From Alectoria sarmentosa (taxonomy: Eukaryota > Ascomycota > Lecanoromycetes > Lecanorales > Parmeliaceae): DNA of 23,833 nt. The translations under genes were made by a program, and so were the position numbers. The notes below the pieces were generated by a model. The model saw only the letters and a program-made list of their open reading frames with translations, was not told where the DNA came from and searched no databases. The stretch lies in assembly GCA_009733775.1 (NCBI GenBank), contig WOGZ01000428.1:1-23833 (forward strand), in the 5' to 3' direction. Below, one piece after another: positions 1 to 8,652 of this stretch; position 1 is the stretch's first letter; each line of letters starts with the position of its first letter.

Positions 1-1012
1 AATTATTTACGATCTTTTATTTTAAAATAAATAAATAAACGAAACGAAATAATTAAAACTTAAAACGTTATTTACGAATTTATTACAATTATATATAAAA
101 TAATTAAATCAAATAAACACTTATAATCGAATTTATAAATAATAATAAAGTTTTAATTTTTACGAATGTGTCGCTTTTTTATGCGAATAAAGATTTTCAT
201 TTTTATATAAATTTTAATTTTAATATTATTAATTATATTATTATTCGAAAACGTTTTCATATTATAAAAATAAAAAATATTATTAATTATATATAAAACG
301 TTTTTTATTTATATACGCGATAATTTAAATAAAGCATAACTTACAATAATCGAATAAATTAATCGTTATAAAAAAAATTTAACGTTTAAAAAAAGCGATT
401 TCGTTTTTTTTAATAACAAAAACATTATTATCGATAAATTATTTAAAAAATTAAACGATAAAATATTCGATTTATTTAAAATTATATTCGTTATTAACTT
501 TTTTTATAAATTAAAATTATTTAAAATAAAAAATTTTAATGTTTTATATTTTAAACTCTTAAATTTCATCGTTATTAATTTATTATTTAATTAAAAAAAC
601 CCTTTTTTTTTAAATTATTATCGTTAAAAATAGAAAAAAATGAATAAAAAAAATTTTAAATTTTAAAAAATTATTAAATCGTCTTAAATATAAAATTAGA
701 TAAAAAATCGTCGATAAAAATGTTAATTTATATAATATTAATCAAAACGAATTCGATAATATAAAAACGTAATAAATTTTTTTATAAAAAATATTCGAAT
801 AAATTACGATAAAAAAGATTATACGTTATTCGATTAAATTAATTATCAAATTATAAAAAAACTTTATTCATTTTTTTTTTCTTTTTTCTTTTTTTCTTAC
901 ACGTCGTTATTATTATAACGAACGATAATAATAATATATAACTTTCGATTATTTACGTGCGTCTTCACATCATTTTTTTAATAATAAAATTAATCGAAAT
1001 AAATAACGACAA
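1..1012 (+). mobile_element. Truncated Ty3/gypsy element, family A (integrase C-terminus to 3' UTR)
   Basis: The sequence aligns from its first base to about 1012 with 15666-16735 inside the complete element further right, differing by transitions and small indels. It therefore covers the end of the integrase core, the integrase C-terminal region (about 370-600), the chromodomain region (about 630-830) and the pyrimidine-rich 3' untranslated stretch. The window edge cuts its 5' side. Similarity stops near 1012 before any recognisable 3' LTR. Stops are denser here than in the copy at 15666, so this copy has probably taken more mutation. It encodes nothing. Confidence 0.85.
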
Positions 1013-1145
1013 CGTGTTAAATTAATTATATACTTAATAATTATATTAATTATATTAACTTTATATATTTAATAATTAATTTAATTATATACTTAATAAT
1101 TATATTAATTATATTAATTATATATATTTATTTTATTACGATTAA
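1013..1145. repeat. AT-only minisatellite, copy 1
   Basis: Imperfect tandem units built from TTAATAATTATATTAATTAT-type words. They are followed by a roughly 60-bp non-repetitive tail (to about 1200) that recurs after the second array at 1660-1790. The array begins where the similarity to family A ends. Confidence 0.6.
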
Positions 1146-1199
1146 ATTAATAATCAAAATAAGAATTAAAAGTTACGTATATTTTATTATCGTATTTTT

Positions 1200-1655
1200 G
1201 AAAACGAATATAACGATAAACATTATTATATATCACGCATATCTTTTTTTTCGCCCGATTTAAACAATTTATATATTTTCTTTCGATAAATTCAATATTT
1301 AATTCGCTTAATCTTTAATATAATTATTAATAAATTATAAAATTAATTTTTATAGCAAATTAATTTATGTTTATAATCGAAGATTTTCGCTTATAATTAA
1401 TTATATATAATCTTTAATCGAATTATTAATAAAATCGATTTATTTATTGTAATTTTAAACGATTTATTAAAAAGACAATCGAATTATTCGATTAAATATA
1501 TCAGAAATAAAATTATTAAATAAATCTTTTTTATATAACAATAAAAATAAATTATATACGCATAAAAAGCAAATAGAATTCGCTTAATCGACGTTATTTA
1601 AATTCGTTTCGTCTTTATTTATCTTAAGTATTATGAATTTAATTTATAAATTTTA
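1200..1655. other. AT-rich stretch, nothing recognised
   Basis: No open frame, LTR end or domain remnant could be made out between the two minisatellite copies. It may be the body of an eroded element whose ends are the flanking repeats. Confidence 0.4.
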
Positions 1656-1659
1656 ATTT

Positions 1660-1855
1660 ATTTAATAATTATATTAATTATATACTTAATAATTATGTTA
1701 ATTATATTAATTATATATATTTAATAATTATATTAATTATATATTTAATAATTATGTTAATTATTTTAATTATATATATTTATTATATTACGATTAAATT
1801 AATAATCAAAATAATAATTAAAAGTTACGTATATTTTATTATCTTATTTTATTTA
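1660..1855. repeat. AT-only minisatellite, copy 2, with shared tail
   Basis: The same tandem words as at 1013-1145, with more units, followed by the same tail (about 1792-1855) seen at about 1135-1200. The two copies are in direct orientation about 640 bp apart. They could be eroded terminal repeats or a local duplication. No TG/CA ends or target duplication could be defined. Confidence 0.55.
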
Positions 1856-1883
1856 TTATAAAAATATAAAATATTTTATAAAT

Positions 1884-2050
1884 ATATTATTTCGTGAAAC
1901 AATTTTACGAATATATTATATTATACAATATAATAATTATTAAAATTTATTTCATATTTATTTAAAAATATAATATTTAAACTTTATTTATTTATATCGT
2001 TTCACGATATAATATTATTTAAAATAATATATTTCGTAAAATATATTATA
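1884..2050. repeat. Imperfect inverted repeat around TTTCGTGAAAC / GTTTCACGA
   Basis: A word near 1890-1900 (TTTCGTGAAAC) is matched by its near reverse complement near 1999-2010 (GTTTCACGA), flanked by further complementary AT-rich sequence containing a TTTACGA / TCGTAAA pair. The spacing would suit a small foldback element, but in such AT-rich DNA the extended pairing is weak evidence. The interval from 2050 to 2279 shows nothing else. Confidence 0.35.
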
Positions 2051-2279
2051 TTTTTTCGACTTATATATAATATAATCTCTTTTAAAATAAATTATAAATT
2101 AAATATCGCGATCGAAAATAATAATAAAAGAATATTTTTTATATTGCAAATTTATTTAATAAAAATTTGTATTATAGTTTTTATTTTTACAAATTTAAAG
2201 AAATGAACTTTTTTTTTAATTATTTATTCACGATTATTATTATATATTAATAAAAGCGCTTAAATCTTTTATATATAAA

Positions 2280-2440
2280 TGTTAAAGAATTAAAATAATG
2301 TTTAATGTTTATATTTTAATATAAACGAAATAATAATTATAAAGAGAAATATATGTTATAAAATCGTTTATATAAATAATATTAAATCGCGCTAAGCTCA
2401 ATCGAGTCGCGTATTGAAAAGATTAAATAAAATTATAACA
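2280..2440 (-). repeat. 161-bp LTR (family B), unit 1 3' LTR
   Basis: TG...CA ends. Opposite in orientation to the copies at 3214 and 5552. Contains the shared LTR core resembling CTCGATCGAG followed by TTTAGCGCGACTTGA on the minus strand. Confidence 0.8.
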
Positions 2441-3048
2441 TTATTTTTTTCTTTATATCGTTATATTTTTATGATTATTTTTTATTATATTTTTTTTGAG
2501 AATTTAAAAAAATAAATTGAACGATATACGCGCATTTTTAAATTTTTCTTTATAATAAACCTTATTACTATTTTATCTTATCTTTATTATTTAATAATTT
2601 TTATCATATAATATTATAATGTTATCTTTTTTTACATTAATTCGTATCTCGTAAATTTATTTCAAACTTTAAGTTACTTAAGTCATTTAAGTTATTTAAA
2701 TCATATTTGTTTTATATAAAACTTCGATCGCTGATAATCGTTAATAATCGCTAATAATCGTTAAATTTGAAACGTGTTATAAGAGCTTATTATTAACAAT
2801 AAAATATCGTATATTATAACGATGTTGTTTGTATTTAATTATTTTTATAATAGATTTATTTTTATATAACGCGTTCGTAGTAATCGTTATTATCTAAATC
2901 TTTATTCGTTAAAAATCTTTATAATGTTATTTTCGTGCCTTCGTTCGTTAAAAATTAATATTATAATGTTTCTCGCAAATTAATATTCATAAATATAATC
3001 TATTACGACTTAAAAACGATTAAATTTTAAATCGAATAGTTATTATTA

Positions 3049-3209
3049 TATTAAAGAATTAAAATAATGCTAAATGCTTATATTTTAATATAAACGAAAT
3101 AATAATTATAAAGAGAAATATATATTATAAAGTCGTTTATATAAACAATATCAAGTCGCGTTAAGCTTAATCGAGTCGCGTACTGAGAAAGCTGAATGAA
3201 ATTATAACA
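3049..3209 (-). repeat. 161-bp LTR (family B), unit 1 5' LTR
   Basis: Same length and orientation as 2280-2440, with the TG end mutated to TA. It abuts the oppositely oriented LTR at 3214 with four bases between, giving a large inverted repeat centred near 3211. Confidence 0.8.
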
Positions 3210-3213
3210 TTAA

Positions 3214-3374
3214 TGTTATAATTTTAACTCATCTTTTTAATACGCGACTCGATCGAGTTTAGCGCGACTTGACACTATTTATATACTCGAGCTTTACACA
3301 TATATTTTTCTTTATAGCTATTATTTCGTTTATATCGAAATATAAAACATTTAACATTATTTCGTTTTTTAATA
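3214..3374 (+). repeat. 161-bp LTR (family B), 5' LTR of the gag element
   Basis: Starts TGTTATAAT and ends TAATA (CA mutated to TA). Carries the shared LTR core at 3246-3272, including the perfect palindrome CTCGATCGAG. Confidence 0.8.
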
Positions 3375-3549
3375 TAATTTTATCTATTTTTTTTAATTGC
3401 GACGACGTTTAATCGTTAAAAAGTCTTTTAAACATTTTAAGTAAAAAAGCAAGTAAGATATGAAGTAGAGAAAGTAAATAAAATTTTAAATAAAAACATT
3501 AAGCAAAATATTATAATTAAATTAATAAACGATCGTATTATTAAATAAA

Positions 3550-3780
3550 GAATTATTATATCGATTTCGATGCGAAAAATGCGAAGCAAAAATATATAAA
3601 ATAACACATTTATTTTTAAAAAGATTATATGATTATTGCTTAGAAAAATCGAAAGATGAAATTCATTATTTAATAACTTTAAACTTAGCTGCGATAGAAG
3701 ATTTACATATTTTATCGTCTTAGATAGCTGCGAGATTAATATCGTTTCACGATTAAAGAATTAATTAATTAAATAACTCG
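3550..3780 (+). pseudogene. Eroded coding remnant with a CxxC pair, unknown
   Basis: A plus-strand frame here reads for some 60 codons, beginning near a CEKC motif (about 3569) and ending at stops likely to be mutated Gln codons. It is rich in Leu, Lys and Glu. It precedes the gag-like stretch in the same element and could be the N-terminal part of the same ancestral product or a small cysteine-bearing domain. I do not recognise it. Confidence 0.3.
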
Positions 3781-3902
3781 ATTACAGTTTAAAGAAAAAG
3801 AAAAAGAAATATATAATTTTGATAATGAGAATAAAAAGTTAGTAGAAAATAAAATAAATTTTTTATTTCGACACATCAAAAAAGATTTAAGAGATTTATC
3901 AA

Positions 3903-4245
3903 AATAAAAATTTACGTTTGTTTTTTTAGCGTTTAATACGAATATAAATTTGATAAAATAGAAATTTGCGCGTGTCTCTTCATTATTTTATATAAAATTT
4001 AATTTAAAAAATTTAATAAATTCGAGATTTGCGTCTCTTACGTCTATCTTTTCATTATTTTATATAAAATCAAATTTGAAAGATTTAAAAGATTTGAAAG
4101 ATTCGAGATTTGCGTTTATTTTTTCAGCGTTTAACACGAATTTCGATTAAAAAAACTTGATAAAATAAAAATTTGCGCTTATCTTTTCATTATTTTATAT
4201 AAATTAAATTTGAAAAATCTAACAAATTAAAGATTTGCGTTTGTT
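3903..4245 (+). repeat. Imperfect tandem repeat inside the gag element
   Basis: A block of about 85-130 bp recurs at least three times. It combines an ATTTGCG-type word, then CTTTTCATTATTTTATATAAA, then an AAATTTGAAAGATTT-type word. In one plus-strand frame the repeats encode a recurring Ile/Phe/Lys-rich peptide with an EICA-like motif, so this may be a repeated segment of the ancestral protein. Confidence 0.55.
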
Positions 4246-4488
4246 TTTCAAGAAATTAATAAATATTATATTAACGTAAATGAATTTCATAAAAATGCTT
4301 TTAAATAAAAGATTTAATAATTATATTTATAAATCAAATTCAGAGTAAGTGCGATGCTTTTCTTTATAAAGCAATTTCGTATAAATTATATATAAGATTA
4401 TTATAAATTAATTGCATTTAATATTATTAAGATACGATATTTAAATAAAAAATAATATTATAAAATCTTACGTTATCGCTTAAGAAAT

Positions 4489-4800
4489 GCTCGAAGATTT
4501 TGATAATATATACGCCGAATTTGATTTATATAAAATCGCAGATGCGATATTTTATGATTCGAATTTCAACATAAAGAAAAAATAAACATTTGATGAATTT
4601 TTAATTAAATTTATAGCAATTATTGCCTCGTTATAGTTATTAAAGTAATAAAAAATATCTCATTTTACACGTATTATTATACGTCGTTTTCGATAATACA
4701 TTATAATTCAGAAATTTAAAATCTTTAAAAATTACGTTAAATAACTTCGATAATGCGATATTAATTTGCGCTTTATAAATCGACAATACGACGTTAATTA
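4489..4800 (+). pseudogene. Eroded retrotransposon gag (capsid-like) remnant
   Basis: On the plus strand, ignoring stops, the frame shows acidic residues followed by FDEFLIKFIAIIA, a Lys-Ile-Ser stretch, a run of Arg and a CDINLRF-like end. That is the layout of the Retrotrans_gag family in fungal elements: an FxEFxxxF helix, a short turn, then a basic 'R.LR' helix. Stops sit where Gln or Trp codons would be expected. No zinc knuckle was found after it. Assignment rests on pattern recognition only. Confidence 0.5.
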
Positions 4801-5537
4801 AAAGTGTTATAATTATAATACGAATTCGTTATATTTAAAATAAACGAGCAAGATAAATAAAAATAAATTAAGAAAATATTATAAAAAGAATATAATTTCA
4901 AAAAAATTGCTCGAATAATTATGTTAGCAAAATAAACGCTTTCGTTATCAAAAAATCGATTATATAATTATAAATAAAAATGTTTTATGCAAAAATAAAA
5001 AGATGAAAGAGAAAATTGTTAAAAAGAATTAATTAAAGACTTACGTTAAACCTGCATTAAATTTATTATCTTTATCATCTTTAGCGTTTTTAAATAATAA
5101 CGATATTAAATTTATATCGCAGTTTAATTGCATTAAGCTTTCAATTAATATTCGATTCGATAAAATATCGAATTTTGCGTTTTTAAACGATTTAAATTTA
5201 TGCGCATAAATTCGAATTTTTATTTTAAGAGAAACATCAAATAATGTTATCATTAAACGCTTTTATTTTAAAATTATTCTCTATTTAATTTTCTTTCTTT
5301 ATATATTTGTTAATTACGTTCGAAGTCAATTTTTATAAAATTCGACCTTAAGTTGCGATCGATAAAGGCTTCGAGAATTTGATATCTCATATATTGCATT
5401 TTATATATCAAAAAGTTTTCATAATTTTTTCGATTCTTTTATGACTCGCAGAGAAGAATGTAAAAAGTTAAAGCTAAAAATAGTTACGAGTTTTTAAACT
5501 CTTTAAGTAAAAAATAGTTATAAAAATATAACGATGT

Positions 5538-5551
5538 GAAGAAAAAGATAA
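5538..5551 (+). other. Polypurine tract of the gag element
   Basis: Purine-rich run ending GATAA, directly before the right LTR at 5552. It is the presumed primer for plus-strand synthesis and fixes the sense strand. Equivalent tracts precede the minus-sense LTRs of the two miniature units. Confidence 0.6.
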
Positions 5552-5712
5552 TATTATAATTTCAACTTATTTTCTTAATACGCGACTCGATCGAGTTTAG
5601 CGCGACTTGATACTGCTTATATACTCGAGTTTTATATATATATATTTTTTTATAATTATTATTTCGTGTATATCGAAATATAAAGCATTTAACATTATTT
5701 TAATTTTTAATA
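5552..5712 (+). repeat. 161-bp LTR (family B), 3' LTR of the gag element
   Basis: Same length and orientation as 3214-3374, with its TG end mutated to TA. Contains the shared core with the CTCGATCGAG palindrome. Confidence 0.8.
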
Positions 5713-5731
5713 TAATAATAATTATTTATTA

Positions 5732-5893
5732 TATTAAAAAATGAAATAATGTTAAATATTTTATATTTCGATATAAACGAAATAATAATTTATAAAGAGA
5801 AATATATATGTGAAGCTCGAATATATAAGCAATATCAAGTCGCGTTAAACTCGATCGAGTTTCGTATTAAAAAGATAAATTAAAATTATAACA
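5732..5893 (-). repeat. 162-bp LTR (family B), unit 2 3' LTR
   Basis: Start mutated from TG to TA, ends ATAACA. Nineteen AT bases separate it from the oppositely oriented LTR ending at 5712. Confidence 0.8.
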
Positions 5894-6608
5894 TTATCCT
5901 CTTTTTTATATCGTTATATTTTTATAATAACTCTCTCGATTCATTTTTTCATTAATCGTATTGTTTTTGAGAATTTAAAGACGTAAAATTGAGCGATATA
6001 CGCGCGTCTTCAAATTCTTTTTTATAATAAATCTTACTATTATTTCTTTTTAACATTCTTATTATATAATATTACAATTTATTATTTTTCACACATTTTA
6101 TATTTAATACCTCGTAAATCGTTACAAATTCTTTTAATTATTCGATTATATTTATATATTTATGCACTCTTTATATCATAAAATCGTTATTAAATATATA
6201 ATCTTTTAATTTTTCATTTATATGTTATACACTCTTTGTGTTATAAAATTAATTTCGTAATTATTCTTTTTATTATCTCGAGAACTTATAAATAAAAAGA
6301 GTGAAATCGAATATCGTAACGATGTTATTTATACTTAATTATTATTATAGCAAACTCACTTTCGAATCGACTTACTCAACGAAAAGATCGTATTATAATT
6401 ATTTTATTATTATCGTAAATTCACGTTTTTATATAACGCGTTCGTAGCAGTCGTTATTATTTAAGTTTTCGTTTATTAAAAATCTTCGTGATGTTATTTT
6501 CGTGTCTCGTTAATTAACATTATAATGTTTTCTCTTAATGTTAATATCGTTAATATAATTTATTACGACTTAAAAACGATTAAATTTTAAGTCGAATAAT
6601 TATTATTA

Positions 6609-6769
6609 TATCAAAAAACGAAATAATGCTAAATGCTTTATATTTCGATATAAACGATATAATAATTATAAAAAGAAATATATATATAAAACTCGAGTAT
6701 ATAAGCAATGTTAAGTCGCGTTAAACTCGATCGAATCGCGTATTAAAAAAATGAATTGAAATTATAATA
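6609..6769 (-). repeat. 161-bp LTR (family B), unit 2 5' LTR
   Basis: Both ends are transition-mutated (TA start, TA end). It is followed by ATAAA, matching the bases before 2280. Confidence 0.75.
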
Positions 6770-6774
6770 ATAAA

Positions 6775-7179
6775 TAACGATATAATAAAATAAGTAAAAA
6801 TATTAAATTAAAAACGATTTAAAGTAAATAAAGATTTGAGAAAAATCTTTATTTATATAAAATTTGAATCTTTTGCAAATATAATAAATTTTTATATAAC
6901 GAATTATTAAGTTTATTATTCGTGATTAATAATAATGTTTATTTAATCGATTATAAATAAATAATTATTCGACGTAATTATTTAAAAATATATTAAAAAT
7001 ATCTTTAATAATTTTAATGCGTAATTTAAAAACGTTCGATACGTATAATCGCTCGTTTATATATAATAATTTATTATATATATAATAATCTTTCAATTTT
7101 AATTTAAAATTATTTTTAATTATTTTTAATAATAATCGACGATTATCAAATATTTTAAAGTGTAAAATAATTTAAATAA
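6775..7179. other. AT-rich stretch, possibly continuing element C
   Basis: No open frame. On the minus strand a few short runs vaguely suggest integrase of the element that runs leftwards from 7764, but I could not place any catalytic motif. The call is left open. Confidence 0.3.
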
Positions 7180-7329
7180 TGTTATAATTTTAGTATTTTT
7201 TTTTCTTTTTTTTTTCAATACGGTCTTTCGATACGTAATTCGATTAAGTTTAACGTAATTTGACGCATTTAACGTTAATAGCGCACTAACGTCGAACTTT
7301 AACGTTTATATACTTTTTTAACATTAACA
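7180..7329 (+). repeat. Probable solo LTR related to families A and B
   Basis: Starts TGTTATAATTTTAG like family B and ends TTAACA. It carries the shared LTR core in eroded form at 7237-7263, but its second half differs from both A and B. No partner LTR and no matching flanking duplication were found, so its ends are tentative. Confidence 0.55.
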
Positions 7330-7764
7330 TATATTTATAATATAGTAAAATTAATATTTTATTTAAATTATATATAAATGCTATTTTAATTTAATGTGCA
7401 GTTTTTGATAATAACATTATTATATTTATAAACATTTTTTATTTAACGTAATAATATCGAGATTTTAATAAAAAAAAATTTATTAAATTTTATTAAATTT
7501 CTTTTAAAAAATCTCGATCGAAGTTTTTAATAATAATTTTTTATATAAATCTTTATTATTAATGTTATTTTATTTATAAAATTTATATATTATTATAATT
7601 AAGTAAATAATATTTTTTTTTATTTTATTTAATAATAAAGAAATTAATTGTATAATAATTTAAATATTCTTTTTCAAATTCTTATATTTGAAAATAATAT
7701 AAAATTAATATTAAATGCGATTATTATTTTAATTTATTAAAAAGTTTTCAATTTTGCGAATTAA
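7330..7764 (-). pseudogene. Element C, region after RNase H (towards integrase), eroded
   Basis: With the 888-bp insertion at 7765-8652 removed, the minus-strand frame of the C polyprotein runs on from the RNase H end into this stretch. It is Lys-, Ile- and Asn-rich with frequent stops. Position in the polyprotein predicts the linker and the start of integrase, but no HHCC or DDE residues can be pointed to. The left limit of element C was not found. Confidence 0.45.
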
Positions 7765-7905
7765 TGTGAGAATGATTCGGCTATCACTGGGTCATAGGTT
7801 AAAAGAATCGGGGGTATCGCGCTTCATGGCCGATACGCCCTATTTGGTCCTATAAGGGCCTGTTATACCCCCGCTGTAAACTGTCAGAGCGATCACGCCC
7901 TGACA
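7765..7905 (-). repeat. 141-bp LTR, copy 1
   Basis: TGTGAG...TGACA ends on the plus strand. Nearly intact composition. Confidence 0.85.
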
Positions 7906-7935
7906 ACTATCCCCCCTCTTAAGGCCGCGTCCTGT

Positions 7936-8076
7936 TGTGAGAATGGTTCGGCTACCACTGGGCCATAGGCCAAAAGAATCGGGGGTATCGCGCTTCATGG
8001 TCGATACGCCCTATTTGGCCCTATAAGGGCCTGCTATACCCCCGCTGTAGGCTGTAAGGGCGATCACGCCCTGACA
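7936..8076 (-). repeat. 141-bp LTR, copy 2
   Basis: Same ends and length as copy 1. It is the copy with the fewest apparent RIP changes. Confidence 0.85.
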
Positions 8077-8511
8077 ATTATCCCCCCCCTTAAGGTCGCG
8101 CTCTCGCGGCCCTAAAAAGAATTGATTCGAGGGCTTTGCTCTGATCAGCGATCCTCGTAGAGTCGACTTGAAGCGCAATGCGTCACCTTTGCCCGGTTGT
8201 TCGGGGCTTCTTGCCTCAAAGGTTCTTATGGGACATGAGATACGTCACAAGGACCCTTTCGGGGTATGTGTCTCGGTACAGTGTATCGACGTTCGGTTAT
8301 CGAACAAATTAGCCCTACCCGAACGAAAGCTTCAGGGTACGGAATTGTACCGCTCCTGGGAGTCGGTATCCGATAAATCTGGAACTTTTGCCCTCTGGAA
8401 AATGTTTTTCGACCCGCGTCCGAGCTCGAACCTTCGAAATTAACGAATACACCCCGCAGTGGCTAGCCTTTCCGGGGTTAATCAAATCCCGAAATTTCAG
8501 CGCGATATAAT
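8077..8511. other. Interior of the three-LTR element
   Basis: 435 bp with about balanced base composition. A plus-strand frame from 8168 to 8443 is open for 91 codons but starts at TTG, and the minus strand also has a long open frame here. The plus frame contains an LQGTELYRSW stretch faintly like the LxGxENYxxW motif of Copia gag, yet the polypurine tract places the sense on the minus strand. I do not accept either frame as a gene. Confidence 0.5.
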
Positions 8512-8652
8512 TGTGAGGATGGTTCGGTTATCATTGAATCATAGGTCAAAAGAATCGGGGGTATCGCGCTTTATGGCAGATACGCCCTATTTGATTCTAT
8601 AAGGGCCTATTATACCTTCGCTATAAACTATTAAAGCGATCACGCCCTAACA
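8512..8652 (-). repeat. 141-bp LTR, copy 3, RIP-marked
   Basis: Same length as the other two. Differs from copy 2 mostly by C-to-T and G-to-A, for example in the stretch around 8531-8545. Confidence 0.85.

Larger units (their letters stand above)
2280..3209 (-). mobile_element. Miniature non-autonomous LTR element, unit 1
   Basis: Two direct 161-bp LTRs (2280-2440 and 3049-3209) enclose about 608 bp with no coding potential. On the minus strand a purine-rich tract ending in AATAA lies directly upstream of the 3' LTR (right after 2440 on the plus strand), as expected of a polypurine tract, so the sense strand is minus. The interior matches that of the unit at 5732-6769, including a shared ACGATATACGCGC-like word near 2521 and an AACGCGTTCGTAG word near 2868. 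Size and structure fit a TRIM-like parasite of a larger element. Confidence 0.75.
3214..5712 (+). mobile_element. gag-only LTR element (TR-GAG-like), plus sense
   Basis: Two direct 161-bp LTRs (3214-3374 and 5552-5712) enclose 2,177 bp. A purine-rich tract (GAAGAAAAAGATAA, about 5538-5551) sits immediately before the right LTR, so the sense strand is plus. The interior contains one stretch readable as an eroded gag (about 4489-4800) and no sign of protease, RT or integrase, which makes the element non-autonomous. Its last roughly 30 internal bases resemble the matching end of the two minus-sense miniature units, so all three belong to one family. No clear 5-bp target duplication was found at 3209-3213 versus 5713-5717. 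Confidence 0.7.
2280..6769. mobile_element. Composite LTR retroelement cluster flanked by ATAAA
   Basis: Six copies of one LTR family (161-162 bp, TG/TA start, CA/TA end) lie here. The order is minus-sense LTR, spacer, minus-sense LTR, then plus-sense LTR, 2.2-kb interior, plus-sense LTR, then minus-sense LTR, spacer, minus-sense LTR. The bases just outside the outermost LTRs are identical (ATAAA at 2275-2279 and 6770-6774). The inner junctions show no matching 5-bp duplications. The whole cluster may have inserted as one unit, or may be separate insertions rearranged by recombination. Since the duplication is A/T only, a chance match cannot be excluded. Confidence 0.6.
5732..6769 (-). mobile_element. 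Miniature non-autonomous LTR element, unit 2
   Basis: Two direct LTRs (5732-5893 and 6609-6769) enclose about 715 bp that is homologous to the interior of the unit at 2280-3209 but roughly 100 bp longer. On the minus strand a purine-rich tract ending AGAGGATAA lies immediately before the 3' LTR (after 5893 on the plus strand). It has no coding potential. The sense strand is minus, opposite to the gag element beside it. Confidence 0.75.
7765..8652 (-). mobile_element. Three-LTR miniature retroelement (TRIM-like), GC-balanced
   Basis: Three direct 141-bp LTRs (7765-7905, 7936-8076, 8512-8652) occur in one insertion flanked by a perfect 5-bp duplication, ATTAA (7760-7764 and 8653-8657). The first two LTRs are separated by only 30 bp, which repeat the start of the 435-bp interior that follows the second LTR. 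On the minus strand the tract just before the LTR is AGAGGGGGGATAGT, a convincing polypurine tract, so sense is minus. The element interrupts the RNase H end of element C. The third LTR shows many C-to-T/G-to-A changes relative to the second, whereas the other two are almost untouched. Confidence 0.85.

Noticed and set aside
3738..3752. Second occurrence of the ATATCGTTTCACGAT word also seen near 1997
   Set aside because: Only about 15 bp of AT-rich match in a different context; probably coincidence.
5041..5253. 70-codon minus-strand open frame
   Set aside because: It lies in the plus-sense gag element, has biased low-complexity composition and no family resemblance; likely chance.
7765..8076. 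Regular direct repeats considered as a CRISPR array
   Set aside because: The repeats are 141 bp, only three in number, with unequal spacers and flanking duplication. CRISPR arrays do not occur in fungi.
8168..8443. 91-codon plus-strand open frame as a gene
   Set aside because: It starts at TTG, the opposite strand is also open, and the element's sense strand appears to be minus.
7765..8652. GC-balanced island considered as an rRNA gene fragment or bacterial insertion
   Set aside because: No recognisable rRNA segments. The three equal 141-bp repeats with TG/CA ends, polypurine tract and target duplication explain it as a retroelement.
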